64,000 nucleotides of DNA from Okapia johnstoni (lineage: Eukaryota; Chordata; Mammalia; Artiodactyla; Giraffidae): the NCBI GenBank assembly GCA_024291935.2, contig CM044326.1, positions 38,830,948 through 38,894,947 of the forward strand. Reading direction: 5' to 3'. A model generated the notes under the pieces. The model was not told the origin of the DNA. It saw only the letters and a program-made list of their open reading frames with translations, and ran no database searches. The stretch's first letter is position 1. Each line of letters starts with the position of its first letter. Made by a program: the position numbers and the translations under genes. This document shows positions 21,604 to 32,362 of this stretch, piece after piece.

Positions 21604-21720
21604 CCACAGAATAAGAATTATTATTATCCCTGAAGGTCAGAGAGGTTAAGCAACTCCCCCAAGGTCACACAGCCTGTAAGAGACAGAGCTGGGCTTAGAA
21701 CACTGGTGCTTCGAAATCTG
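21604..21720 (-). mobile_element. MIR SINE
   Basis: Antisense core: ttattattatccctg, gagaggttaagcaactcccc, aaggtcacacagcctgtaag. Confidence 0.85.
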
Positions 21721-22721
21721 AAGGTGCTGCCCTTTCCCTACCCCCAAGAGATAATGTCTGCAACTGGACTTGAGTTTTGACAGCTGTTTCGGGTTTCCCC
21801 GCAAGGACCCTGGGCTGGCTTCCCTCTTGGCCAGTGTGAAAGGTCTCTTTCTTGGAAACCCCCATTTCTCTGAGACTATCCATTTCAGGGGATGGCTGGG
21901 CTAAAACCTGAATTATGGAAATGGCTTGCCAATTACCCCGGGTGGCTGTGTAAAAGAATTACTGCAACAGTCACAGTGAAAAGAAAACTTTATTTTCACC
22001 ATTTTCCAGTAAAAGCTAATTCAGAATAACTCCATTTAACAGTTATTTTATGCTGAAATACTGAATACCTCGGGGAGTTTTTTAGGGATTTTAAAGTCTC
22101 TTTATTTATAAATGATTCATGCTGCATTTTCAGAAAAACCTACAATTAGTGTGGGTAGCACAGAAGCTCCTTAGGGAAAGGTAAGAAAAAAAAAGAAAAG
22201 AAAATATACATGCATTCTCTGCACCCTTTTACCCATTGTTGTTTTGCAGTGGACTATAAAGAGAGAACTGAAGAACAAAGGCAAGGAGATATTTTGTCTA
22301 ACCTTTTAAATACATGCCCCATTTGACAGTATTTGTACAGTAGCTTTTTCCGTGATCGGCTCAACCCACAAAATTCTTTTAATGTGTGTTTCAATTTGGT
22401 ACATGGTCTCCACCCCCACAGAAGCTTAAAGGAATCGGAGATTCTCTGGGTGGATCCCATTGCCGCAACTCAAATCAGCCTCTGAGAGACAGCTGTGGCC
22501 TGAGAGGGTCAGCCCAGCTGCCCAAACAGATAGCAAAGAAAAAAAAAATCCAATTCTTGAGCTAAAATCATTCCGGAGAGAATCTGTGCAAAGCTCCCAA
22601 TGCCCTGCCCTTTCTGAGCCTCCTTTCTTCACCTGTCCAAAGAGATGCGTCATAGTCATGTTGTGTGGCTTTGTCATCCAGTCATTCACTAAATGTCCTT
22701 TTATTGGACATCCATTCTGTA
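21721..22721. other. Unique block; 21890-22440 possible conserved noncoding element
   Basis: No repeats recognised. 21890-22440 is AT-rich with evenly spread AT cores (agctaattcag, ttatttataaatgattcatg, acctacaattagtgtg). Nothing indicates an exon. Confidence 0.3.
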
Positions 22722-23195
22722 ACATAGTCCGTATGGTCAAAGCTCTGGTTTTTCCAGTAGTCACGTACAGATGTGAGAGTTGGGCCATAAAGAAGGTTGA
22801 GTGCTACAGAATTGATACTTTTGAACTATGGCTGGAGAAAATTCTTGAGAGTCCCTTGGACTGCAAGGAGATCCAACCGGTCAATCGTAAAAGAAAGCAA
22901 CCCTGAATATTCATTGGAATATTCATTGGAAGCTTCAATATGCTGAAGCTCCAATACTTTGGCCACCTGATCCGAGGAGCTGACTCATTGGGAAAGACCC
23001 TGATGCCGGGAAAGCTTGAGGGCTGGAGGAGAAGAGAGTGACAGAGGATGAGATGGTTGGATGGCATCACCGACTCAATAGACATGAGTTTGAGCAAACT
23101 CCGGGAGATACTAAAGGACAGGAAACCCTGGCATGCAGCAGTCTATGGGGCTGCCATGAGTCAGACACAACTGAGTGACTGAACAGCAACAGTTC
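22722..23195 (+). mobile_element. BovB LINE 3' end, 5'-truncated
   Basis: It starts near gtatggtcaaagctctgg. The first part reads ALVFPVVTYRCESWAIKKVE, then ESPLDCKEIQPVNRK with a frame shift. After a short duplication (tattcattggaatattcattgg near 22907-22929), it continues to the 3' end gagtgactgaacagcaac. Confidence 0.9.
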
Positions 23196-23214
23196 TGTTT
23201 CATGTGCATATGGT

Positions 23215-23480
23215 CTCTGTATTAAGAAGTGCACAGTCTAGTGGAGAAAATGGACATAGAACAGTGTTGATGGTGGACAGAGGCTACAAGAAGCTCGGGG
23301 AGCACAGAGGGACACGAACCCATATGGAGGAGTCAAGGAAGGCTTCCTGGAGGAAGGGTTGACTAAGCTAAAATGGAAGACCGATAGGCACAAAGGGGAA
23401 TTAGCCTGTGAGGCCAGAGGTCCCAGCAGGCACAGCAATCTAGGGACCAGAGAGGATAAAACTTGTACAGGATCCTGTGA
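23215..23480 (-). mobile_element. L2 LINE remnant
   Basis: Antisense pattern: gcacagtctagtggagaaaa, gagcacagagggacacg, caaggaaggcttcctggagg. Confidence 0.65.
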
Positions 23481-24095
23481 GCAGTTCAGCCCTTCTAGAG
23501 GAATTCAGCCTCAGAAATGGAAAGGTGATAAAGATGAGCTTTAGAGGATCTGGGAGATGATTATTTCAATAAGAGGATTTTGTAAAGTCTGGGGCTACAG
23601 GGCTCTGCACAATGTCAGTTATTATCTGACATTATTACCATTCTGGACACACAGGGGGCAAGGACTGAACCTGGAGATGGAGTTAGAACTTGCCAGCGTC
23701 ACTGACAGAGGATCTTAATATTTCTTTTTCCAGGTGTTCTTTCCCTAATTCATTTTTTTACCATGTGTAAGACTGGTGGGGGTAACCTCATTCATTTGGG
23801 CATTCATTTGTGTGTGAAATCAAATGTTTTATTTTTATGTGTGACTAGTATTGGGGGTTTACGGGAAGTAACTATAGCAGGATTCAGAGTTATTGAAAAC
23901 CATAAAAAAGGGGGGGGGAAAGAGGAAACAATTTCCATCCTCAGTTACCCCCAGAATCCATGCCCAGGATCCCTCCTCCCCTACCTGGAAAGATCTCATC
24001 CCTGTTGTTTGTACCTGTCTGTCCTGAGTCAGCAAATATTAATACATGGCTTACGCTGAGGAATGTTTTATGCATTAAATTGAATTATTTTCAAT
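23481..24095. other. Unique sequence, nothing recognised
   Basis: No repeat family or gene pattern. A G run lies at 23910-23918. Confidence 0.4.
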
Positions 24096-24097
24096 TA

Positions 24098-24250
24098 AAT
24101 GAGCATTTTTCAAATCTCTACTTATGTGCCAGGCAGTGTGAAAAATGTACAGGAACACAGACATGAAAGAAACTCAGTTCCTGCCCTTAAGAGCTCACTT
24201 TCTGACCAAGGAGATGTCACATCAGGCTGGGACAGGGTGCATGGAGAGCC
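24098..24250 (-). mobile_element. L2 LINE remnant
   Basis: The string tacttatgtgccaggcag, then agttcctgcccttaagagc, is the antisense L2 3' region. Confidence 0.6.
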
Positions 24251-24334
24251 GTCCACAGGGGCAGGTGCAGAAGAGGTCAAGGTTCCCAAGGCCAGATCAA
24301 ACAAGGGCCATCACCTCCAAGGGCGGTGGATTCC

Positions 24335-24370
24335 CGCACTGAGCCAGATTCCCGCACTGACACATCCTAG
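24335..24370 (+). repeat. 18-bp tandem duplication
   Basis: The unit gattcccgcactga occurs twice at an 18-bp period just before the MIR. Confidence 0.7.
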
Positions 24371-24645
24371 CACTGTGACCCTGGGCTGATGGCTTAGCAA
24401 CTTTGTGCCTCAGTTTTGTCATCTGGGAAATGAGGATAGCAACCCAACTATAAGCACTGACCTGAATCTGAGCAAACTCTGGGAGATAATGTAGGACCGG
24501 GGAGCTTGGCGTGCTGCAGTCCGTAGGGTCACAAAGAGTCAAACACGACAGCAAATGAACAGGAACAACGAGCACTGAGTTGTTCTGATGAACCAGTGAA
24601 TACGTGTAAGATGCTTTAAAGTGTGTCTGGCACGTAGTAAATGCT
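24366..24645 (+). mobile_element. MIR SINE split by a BovB tail
   Basis: The left half has tagcactgtgaccctggg, cagttttgtcatctggg and aatgaggatagc. The right half has gtgtctggcacgtagtaaatg. The BovB piece at 24463-24562 separates them. Confidence 0.8.
24463..24562 (+). mobile_element. BovB LINE, last 100 bp
   Basis: The string gaatctgagcaaactctggg, then ggcgtgctgcagtccgtagg and caaagagtcaaacacgacag, is a very short 5'-truncated copy. Confidence 0.85.
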
Positions 24646-24655
24646 CAGAAAGAGT

Positions 24656-24718
24656 TGATGACTCTTATCATCATGATCATCATCGTCATCACTATCAGCA
24701 GCATCATTGTAATGGATT
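24656..24718 (+). repeat. (ATC)n-like low-complexity tract
   Basis: Imperfect tcatcatgatcatcatcg repeats. Confidence 0.75.
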
Positions 24719-24774
24719 CATGAATAAATGCTAGCAGAAGAGGTGAAGGCAAAAGTCAGGATAGGGCGCAGAGC

Positions 24775-25290
24775 TATAGACCTGGCTCTACACCCAAGAA
24801 ATGAAAACTTTCATCCGCAAAAATACCTCATACAAGCTCTTTCATTGTAGCCAAAAAGTGGAAACAGCCCAAATGGCTATCGAGTGGTGACTGGATAAAC
24901 AAAACGTGGTCTATCCTTGCAAAGAAACACTCTATCCAGCAATAAGACAGAATGAAGCCCCGACTCAAGTTACAGTGAGGATGAACCTGGCAAACCTGAG
25001 GCTTAGTAAAAGGAGCCCGTCACAAAACCACATGCTGTATGATTCTGTTCATAGGGAATGCTCAGATTAGACCTACCTATAGAGTCAGACAGTAGATGGG
25101 TGGTTACCTAAGTTTAAGAGTATGTGATTGCTCATGGGAGGGGGGCTTATGTTTGATGATGAAATGTTGTTAACTTTGATTGTGGTGATGGTTGGACAAC
25201 TCTATAAATTTACTATGACCATTGAATGGTATGCTTTAAGTGGGTGAATTTTTGATAAGTGAATTGTTTCTCAATTATAAGGCGGAGAAG
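24775..25290 (+). mobile_element. L1 LINE 3' UTR, old
   Basis: Landmarks in sense order: ttcattgtagccaaaaagtgg, then ggctatcgagtggtgactgg, gatgaacctggcaaacctg, tgtatgattctgttcatagg, gtgatggttggacaactc, and gaattgtttctcaatta. Confidence 0.85.
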
Positions 25291-25504
25291 GAGGAGAGGA
25301 GGAGTCAGGGTGGAGATGGGAGAAACTAAATGTTCCATGCAAGGAGGAGGCCAGGAAGCAGCGTGTTGAGAGGACAGACAGGGAGATCAGTGGTCAAGCC
25401 CTAAGTGTATAACACCATGAGTCGGTCCTTTTTTTATTTGAAGATGTAATCAGTCCTTTAGAGAAAGGAAGCTGGAGGGCGGCAGACAGGCATGAAAGCT
25501 CTGG

Positions 25505-26225
25505 TCCCTCATCCATTCAGAGAAGTGGCCCTGCTAAGGTACCCCTTTGCTCTAAGTGCTGGGGATACAGTGGGAACCACCTCTGCAGAGTCCAGGCCAT
25601 CCAGGAGTTCACAACCAGTGCATTTAACAAGCACATCCATGGAAAAACGCAGATGATTCTGGAAAGCGATGGGTGCCTTAAGCAAAGAGATGCAGTAGAG
25701 AGTGAGTGGGGGGGCTGCCTTAGATTGGGGGGGTGGGGGGTGCATGAGTGAGTGGAGGGGCTGCCTTAGATTGGGGGGTGGGGGGCACATGAGTGAGTGG
25801 AGGGGCTGCCTTAGATTGGGGGGTGGGGGCACATGAGTGAGTGGAGGGGCTGCCTTAGATTGGGGGGGGCGCATGAGTGAGTGGAGGGGCTGCCTTAGAT
25901 TGGGGGGTGGGGGGCGCATGAGTGAGTGGAGGGGCTGCCTTAGACTGGGGGGGTGGGGGGCGCGTGGTGGTCAGAAAAGGTCTCTCTGAGGAGGTGATGT
26001 CTAAACCGACTAGACAGTAATGAGCCCATCATGCCAAGATCCAAGGTAAGAGGAGCAGAAGTGCAAAGGTCCTTAACAAGCTCATAAAGCAGAATGCAGA
26101 TAAATTCTTGGTTGAAAGTACAAAGAGCTCTGGAGATGAGAGGAAGGAGAAACCCATCAGAACCAGACTAATCAGGGAAGGCTTTAGGGAACAGGCAGAG
26201 CTCTGAGCTGAGCCTTAAAGAAGAA
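25505..26225 (-). mobile_element. L2 LINE remnant hosting a minisatellite
   Basis: The left flank has taagtgctggggatacagtg and catccaggagttcacaacc. The right flank has gtctctctgaggaggtgatg and gcaaaggtcctt, then gagctctgagctgagcctt. All are antisense L2 3' features. Confidence 0.65.
25700..25966 (+). repeat. Six-unit G-rich minisatellite
   Basis: Six tandem units of 40-47 bp, each reading gagtgagtggaggggctgcc then ttagattgggggg-type sequence, then a gcacat or gcgcat end. Units vary mainly in G-run length and in single bases at the 3' end. The + strand is strongly G-rich. The proline-rich antisense frame at 25509-25919 is a translation of the array. Confidence 0.97.
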
Positions 26226-26789
26226 GTGAGATGACTCTCGAGTGGCTTCGGCCATGTGAGAAGAAGCAGTTTCTTTCTTCCCAAGCCGGTCACTGTGACA
26301 CAAAGGCAGCGAGTGTATCAGTCAACCACAGCTGCGTAACAAACCACACTTGCTGACTGTTGCTCACACACCTGCAGGTGGCTCCTCTCGCCTGGTCTTA
26401 ACAGAGGCAGTGCTGCTCTCTCTGCCTCTCCTCCTCTGTCTGAGACCAGAGGGTGGCTTGGGCGGGTGCCTCCGACGAGGATGGCAGAACCACAAAGGCA
26501 AGTGAAACCTCAAGACCTTTAAAAGCTCAGGCTCAGAAGTGGGGCCTCCACCTCATTCTGTCAGGCAGAGAAAATCACATGTCTGAGCCAAAAATAGAGG
26601 GGACATGTTCTCTGCTTTCAATGTGGGTGCCTCAAAGAACATGCCAAAGAGCATGGATACAGAAAGGTGGGAAAACTGAGCAAATAATGTCTTCCCTAAA
26701 ATAACCAGGTCTGGTGGGTCCTTGGTCAGCATTTGGGGGTAGGTTGGAGACAGAGCTGGATACTGGTTAGACACCTCACCAAGACTCAA
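26226..26789. other. Unique sequence with a possible MLT1-end scrap
   Basis: Bases 26315-26370 (gtgtatcagtcaaccacag, then ctgcgtaacaaaccac) resemble the antisense end of an MLT1-like LTR. The rest shows nothing. A 160-codon antisense frame (26553-27035) runs into the L1 and has no protein features. Confidence 0.35.
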
Positions 26790-27170
26790 GGAGAATATGG
26801 CACTTGAAATAGTATTAATCAGTGAAAAAGGAACAAAACAACCCTTGTACATACAGCAGCATAGGTGAATCTCCAAAGCATTATGCCACGTGAAGTAAGT
26901 CAGGTTCAAAAAGCTATATTCTGTAGGATTCCATTTATATAACATCCTTGCACAGACAAAGACTACAGGGGTGGTAACAGATCTGAGGTTACTAGGGACT
27001 GGGGAGGGAGTGGAAGGTTTACAGCAAAGGGACATGAAAATTTTTCATGTGATGGAAATTGACCTCTATATCTTTGTGGTGGTGAGACATGACTGCCTAC
27101 ACGTGTCAAAACTCCCATTGCTCTACACCAAAATGAAATTCTACTTATTTCTACATATGTAATTATGCCA
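26790..27170 (+). mobile_element. L1 LINE 3' UTR, old
   Basis: The string aaagcattatgccacgtgaag, then ggattccatttatataacatcc, gaggttactagggactgggg and aaatttttcatgtgatgg follows the same order as the L1 at 24775-25290. Confidence 0.8.
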
Positions 27171-27357
27171 GAGTGTTATAAAGGGGATAATGAAGTCATT
27201 AATTTTTTTTAAACCCACAGGAAGATGGAAAATAAATTTTTCAATGAAAGAGCCCTTACCCCTTTAAAAAAGAGAATTGGGCAATTCTTTGAATATCATG
27301 GCCTTTCATATTTAAAATTAGAATTACTATTGTAGAAAAACAATAATTTGTGTTGAT

Positions 27358-27573
27358 GTAGGTGGCGCTACTGGTAAAGTACCCACCTGCCAATGCAGGA
27401 GATGTAAGAGTTGCAAGTTTGATCCCTGGGTCAGGAAGATCCCCTGGAGGAGGGCATAGCAGCCCACTCCAGTATTCTTGCCTGGAGAATCCCACGGACA
27501 GAGGACCCTGGCAGGCTGCAGTCCACAGGGTCAACTCTTTGGACATGACTGGAGTGACTTTAGCACAGCACGG
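27358..27573 (+). mobile_element. Bov-tA SINE, head-truncated
   Basis: Sense copy beginning at ggtggcgctactggtaaag, without the first few bases. B box gtttgatccctgggtc; tail gacatgactggagtgac. Confidence 0.92.
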
Positions 27574-28354
27574 CAAGAAACATGTATATGATGCTGAATT
27601 TTAATTTTTTAGAAGGGAAAAAGAGAAGTGGAAATACTCGATCGGCACCCATTCTGTGCCCACACAGGACTTCACCCCTGTGCCTTTGTTAATTGCAGAA
27701 TAAAAAATGAAGCATTCACTTGGACTAACTTTCTTCTCCTTGTTTTTTTTCTAAGTTTTGTTCTCAAACTTCCTTGTCAGAGAGTAGCACAATGTCAATA
27801 CTCATTCCCCTTTCTCCCCTCCCCCAAAATGTTCATAATTCAGTCAATCCAGGGTCTACATGACAGCAAACTCTGGCTTGACTGATTTTTTTACCTCCCA
27901 AATTGACAGAATCACATGGTTACTTATTTATTTACTTATTAATGATTTATATCCTGTCTTCTTCCAAAAAGGATCTGAGTGCCTCGCTGGATGTCTTGGC
28001 ATTAGCTCCAAAAAGTGTAAGCATCTCGAGGAAGACAATAACAGCTGGAGAAGTGGTGTTTGGTTTCACTGCAGAATCCATGGAGTTGCCTGAAAAGGCG
28101 TGTAATGAGCCCATTACTGCAGAAAATGAATAATGGAGGGTCCGACCCGGCTGCATGTTAAAGCGGGATCTTAGACACAGGACGCCCTCCCCTAGGCTGT
28201 CTGTACAGAGGGGGCCAAAAACTTTACACAGTGAGGAAACAGGCACTTTCTTCCCTGAGCAAGTCAGTCCAAGCGAAAAAGTAGTTATCAGTCATTAATG
28301 TCCTCCGTGGGCCAGCACTTACAGAATTTCAACTACTTGGCAAGAAAAGCACTG
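27574..28354. other. Unique block; 27890-28300 possible conserved element
   Basis: Repeat-free. 27890-27960 carries tattaatgatttatatcc, a homeodomain-type AT stretch. Bases 27974-28133 are open for about 53 codons in the + frame, preceded by a pyrimidine-rich tract and aaaaag. That could pass for a 3' splice site, but I recognise no protein and no downstream donor. It is more likely noncoding. Confidence 0.3.
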
Positions 28355-28470
28355 GGACTCTATGGGGGGGAAAAAAGGCTCAGAGAAGGTAGGTAACTTG
28401 CCCAAGGTTGCAGAGCAGGCCAAGCAGTCAAGTTAGGATCTTGAATCCAGGTCTTTCTGACTCTGGAGCC
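28355..28470 (-). mobile_element. MIR SINE
   Basis: Antisense core: gaaggtaggtaacttgccc, aaggttgcagagcaggcc, then gaatccaggtctttctgac. Confidence 0.85.
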
Positions 28471-29859
28471 CTGGTTATTCCCTTTCCCAAGTTGCCTCTG
28501 GGGTTTTGAGTCCAACCTGAGTGTTTGGCGCTGGCTCTCTGTAACGATCCAGTTTATTAAATAAAGTTGACATCTTTTGCTCACTTTTGGACACTGCTTC
28601 AAAGAATTTTCACCATAGCTGCTATCCGTTAGATGATCTCAGTCACAAGTAACAGCATGGCCAAATTCAAACCAGCTTCAACAATGAAATGATGGATTAC
28701 CCCCCAGCTGCAGAGGTCTAGCAACAGGGCAAGTTCCAGGCCCCGTATGTTAGAGCATTGCTTCTGCTCCAAGAGTCCCTCTGTTTGGCCCTTTTCCGTG
28801 AGAGTGCAGCTTCCTCAGGCAGGTAGGAACCAGGATGCAGCAGATCTGGGGATTTCTCCAAAGCAAGAAATGGGCTTATCTCCTTAGGTATGAAAGAACC
28901 TTTCCTAAAACACCCAGCTTTCACCAGTCCATACATATACTCTGGCTTTCATACTCATTCTTAAGCCACCCGCTGGCAAGGGGGAAGGGATGACCATGGA
29001 TGCTGTAGGAGAAAGCTGGTTGATATTTTCTAATCCCATTCACCCTCCTGGGTATCAGTGAAGACCGCCAGTTCCCAGTCTTTGTTACAGTTCAGATTGG
29101 ACCATTTGCCTGGCTCGCATAACAATAGAGTATGAGAAAAGTGATGCCGCTTTCAGGCCTGTCTTTAAAATGTCCTATGTGGTCCTCATGCTCTCTCTCA
29201 CCAGCAGCTCAGGCCCTATAAGATGCCAGACACCCTAGGATGTACAGATCCAGATTCCTGAACCATTTGGCGAAAGGGCACCCACTGGTCTAGACATCAC
29301 TGACGTTGTATCAAACTACTGAGCACTGGGGTTTATCTGCTACTGCAGCTGGCACTGATTGCCCTGACTAACCCAGGTGGCTCCCAGTACCCGTTTGGGG
29401 TGGAATAGATGTTGGGCGTCAACCACAATAACCGATACCTGGCTCGAGTTGTGTCATTCCCACGTGGTAGAGAGAGGTGATGTCCAAGGTTCCCATGGTC
29501 AAGGAGACAGAGAAAAGATGTTAGCAATTTCTTTTGAAAGTCAAAGTTTAATGCTTATAGAACAGCTTCAGAGATTCACATTAGCCTCAGTGTGACCTTG
29601 GGCAAGTCACTGCCCAGTTCTCTGGGGGAAGGTGATGCCAAAGTCTCACCAAGCTCCCAGTGTTTCCAGATCACTTTGCACTTGTCTTGGGTCGGAGCTT
29701 ATGAGACCACACATACAAGTGACTTAGGCAAAGGGTTGTTTTCAGACCCAGGCAAACAGCACCCACTTCTGAAAAGCTATACCAAGAAACCCCAGGCCAC
29801 CCAGACAACTGCGCAACGGTTAACACCTCTAATTAACGATGCACAAGGCAGGATCATCC
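28471..29859. other. Unique sequence, nothing firmly recognised
   Basis: Bases 28620-28720 (cagtcacaagtaacagcatgg, then aattcaaaccagcttcaac) have the look of an old interspersed repeat I cannot name. A small MIR scrap (gtgaccttgggcaagtcac) lies at 29593-29611. No gene pattern. Confidence 0.35.
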
Positions 29860-30245
29860 CCTATTGAAGCCATTCTTCTAGTGTACTTTGTATAGTTCCC
29901 ATAGCTCTGATGAGGGAGCCAGTTAATACAAGGATTATCTATTGTGACTGCCTAGCATAAAACCCCACAAATCAAATAGATTCCCCAAACCCACTTGGAA
30001 ACCTGCATGGCTAAGTCACATCCATTATCCTGCTTTAGAGTCACATTTGCACTTTTTATTATTAATGCTATCAATACAATATTTATTTGCCATGACATAA
30101 CCTTCTGCTTCAGAGGGAAATGTCTTTATTTGTAAGTGCTCTTAATGATCCAAAGCTACTGGCTGGTGTATTTACAACTGGGACACAGACTATTTGAATA
30201 AAAATAATGACTGTGAGTTATTGAAATCGACTTGAGTGCCAGTTG
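29860..30245. other. Repeat-free AT-rich block, possible conserved noncoding element
   Basis: Motifs such as tttttattattaatgctatc and aatacaatatttatttgcc sit in unique sequence. There is no coding pattern. Function is conjecture without alignment. Confidence 0.35.
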
Positions 30246-30289
30246 GTCTTATGCCTATTATGCCTCCCATCCAAAATCTAATCTTCTCA

Positions 30290-30425
30290 ATAGTCCTGTC
30301 CCTTTCAACCCCATTTAACAGAAGAGGATACTGAGGCTCAGGAGAAAAAGTAACTTGCCAAATAGCCCATAAGCAGCCAGTGAGGAACTAGGTCTTCCTC
30401 CCAAGGACTCTCGACTTTGACACTA
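30290..30425 (-). mobile_element. MIR SINE
   Basis: Antisense core: ccccatttaacagaagagg, actgaggctcaggag, gtaacttgccaaatagccc, aggaactaggtcttcc. Confidence 0.85.
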
Positions 30426-30552
30426 GTGCCAAGTACTTCCAAGTATTAAGAAAGGGACTACAATGAAGCCTTCAAGACTGGTACAGAAGCATCTCACCGG
30501 CTCTAATTGTGACTGTGCTTTTTTAAAGTATTTATTTGACTCTATCAGGTCT

Positions 30553-30755
30553 AGACCCTGATGCTAGGAAAGATTGAAGGTAGGAGGAGAAGGGGATGGC
30601 AGAGGATGAAATGGTTGGATGGCATCACCAACTTGATGGACATGAGTTTGAGTAAGCTCTGGGAGTTGGTGATGGACAGGGAAGCCTGGCGTGCTGCATT
30701 CCATGGGGTCACATAGAGTCGGACACAACTGAGCGACTGAACTGAACTGAACAGT
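30553..30755 (+). mobile_element. BovB LINE tail with 8-bp target duplication
   Basis: Last 200 bp of BovB in sense. It is bounded by tcaggtct at 30545-30552 and 30756-30763, inside the CHR-2 SINE. Confidence 0.93.
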
Positions 30756-30916
30756 TCAGGTCTTCCTGGCAGCATGCATAATCTTTCATTACAGCACACA
30801 GACTCTCAAGTTACAGCATGCAGGCTTAGTTACTCTGTCACACATGGAATCTTAGTTCCCTGAAAAGGGGATCGAAGCTACAACCCCTGCATTGCAAGGT
30901 GGATTCTTAACTGCTG

Positions 30917-31033
30917 GTGAAAGTGTTAGCTGCTCAGTTGTGTCCGACTCTTTGTGACCCCATGGAGCCCACCAGTCTCCCCTGCCTATGGAATTCTCCA
31001 GGCAAGAATACTGGAGTGGGTTGCCATCCCCTG
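30917..31033 (-). mobile_element. Bov-A monomer fragment
   Basis: The string ttagctgctcagttgtgtcc to ggagtgggttgccatccc is the Bov-A unit only, antisense, lacking the tRNA-like part. Confidence 0.88.
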
Positions 31034-31052
31034 GACCACCACAGAATTCCTA

Positions 31053-31491
31053 TGACTGCTTTTTAAGTTCCCTTTATTTACTCTTCACCCAGAAATTGCC
31101 AACATAGCTACTTCATTCTCATACAAACAGATGTGGACATTTGGATTATAAGGGAAATAGTGGGTAGACTCATACACATATTTTAGAAAACTTCCCATTC
31201 ATGACCACCAGGCCATCTTGGATGACAGCAGTTTAGGTCACTGAAAAGACATTTTTTCCCCTCTCAGCTAGGAAGCAACAAAAGCAGTCTGTGCCTTGTT
31301 GTTCTGCAATTTCCTGAGAATTAGTAACACTTGGACAGGAAACGTCTTGGTATCTTTCCATTTCTCCATCTCTTACTCTTTCCCATCTTAGCCCCTGCCC
31401 GCAGCCAACTTTCCCAGCCAAAATCACCTTTGGGCAGCCAAAATAGTGTTGGAAATGCTAAGTATAACCAAAAAAGAATAAACCAACAATT
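31053..31491. other. Unique sequence, nothing recognised
   Basis: No repeat or gene pattern. Opposed 60-codon frames at 31321-31513 are random. Confidence 0.4.
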
Positions 31492-31521
31492 AGGGTTTCC
31501 AGACAAAATATAGGATGCCCA

Positions 31522-32233
31522 GTATCTCGGTCAACTTGGACAGCCATAACCAAATACCAGAGACTGGGGGCTTAAACAATACTTATTTTCTCCGTGTTCT
31601 AAAGGTTAGAAGTCCGAGATCAAGATACCAGTGTGGTCAGTTTCCAGTGAGGGCTGTCTTCTCAACTGAGAGATGGTCATCTTCTTGCAATGTCATCAAG
31701 TGATGGGGAGAGACAGCAAGACAGCAAGCACCCTGCTGCCTCTTCCTGATGTTCAGTTGCTAAGTCACGTCCAGCTCTTTGTGACTCCACGGACTGCAGC
31801 ACACCAGGCTGCTCTGCCCCTCACCATCTCCAGGAGCTTGCTGAAACTATAGTCCGTTGAGTCGGTGATGCTATCTAAGCATTTCATTCTCTGCCAACTC
31901 CTTATCCTTTTGTCTTCAGTCTCTCCCAGCATCAGCATCTTTGCCAAGAGTCAGTTCTTTGCATCAGATGGCGAAAGTTTTGGAGCTTCAGCTTCAGCAT
32001 CAGTCCTTCCAATCCTGATTTCCTTTAGGATTGACTGGTTTGATCTCCTTGCAGTCCAACTGTCTCTTCCTATAAGGGCACTAAATCCATCACGAGGGCC
32101 CCACCCTCAAGACCTCACCTAAACCTGGTCACTTTTTTAAGGCTCCACCTCCAACCAATGATACTATCCCACTGGGATTTTGGCTTCAGGGGGTGAAACT
32201 GCAGGGATGGGGCACACTTCAGTCCATAGCACT
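31522..32233 (-). mobile_element. MaLR-like LTR remnant split by BovB
   Basis: The + strand reads acagccataaccaaatacc, ggttagaagtccgagatc, then after the BovB cctataagggcactaaatcc, gagggccccaccctcaagac and ttcagtccatagcac. This is an antisense LTR-like pattern common in mammals. The subfamily is not assigned. Confidence 0.6.
31748..32063 (-). mobile_element. BovB LINE 3' end with 8-bp target duplication
   Basis: Antisense, about 316 bp, from tgttcagttgctaagtcacg to gatctccttgcagtccaa. It is flanked by ctcttcct at 31740-31747 and 32064-32071. It is the innermost element of a three-level nest. Confidence 0.93.
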
Positions 32234-32362
32234 CAATTAGATGTGAATTTCAGATAAGCAATAAATAATTATTCTAGTATAAATAGACCCTCAACAAACA
32301 TGCTTGAAATTCAAATGGAGCCATGCATCCTGTATTTTTATTTGCTAAATCTGGCAACCACA

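Larger units (their letters stand above)
30527..31052 (-). mobile_element. CHR-2 SINE split by two later insertions
   Basis: Three antisense pieces of one SINE: 30527-30552 (tttatttgactctatcagg), 30764-30916 (cagcatgcataatctttc to ggattcttaactgctgg) and 31034-31052 (ctggaccaccacagaattcc). A BovB tail lies in the first gap and a Bov-A piece in the second. Confidence 0.85.
31492..32362. mobile_element. MER53-like element, split by an LTR-like repeat
   Basis: The left piece 31492-31521 (gggtttccagac, ataggatgcccag) and the right piece 32234-32362 (gatgtgaatttcagataagc to gctaaatctggcaacc) join into one palindromic element like 2738-2908. The flanks accaacaat (31481-31489 area) and accaacaat (32363-32371 area) look like its 8-9-bp target duplication. 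Confidence 0.75.

Noticed and set aside
22460..22906. 148-codon sense frame
   Set aside because: The second half is BovB ORF2; the first half is unique sequence read in by chance.
25509..25919. 136-codon proline-rich antisense frame
   Set aside because: Product of the G-rich minisatellite; the repeat period keeps it open.
25700..25966. CRISPR-like array (regular units)
   Set aside because: Units are contiguous tandem copies without distinct spacers, in a mammalian genome; it is a minisatellite.
26553..27035. 160-codon antisense frame
   Set aside because: Half of it is antisense to an L1 3' UTR.
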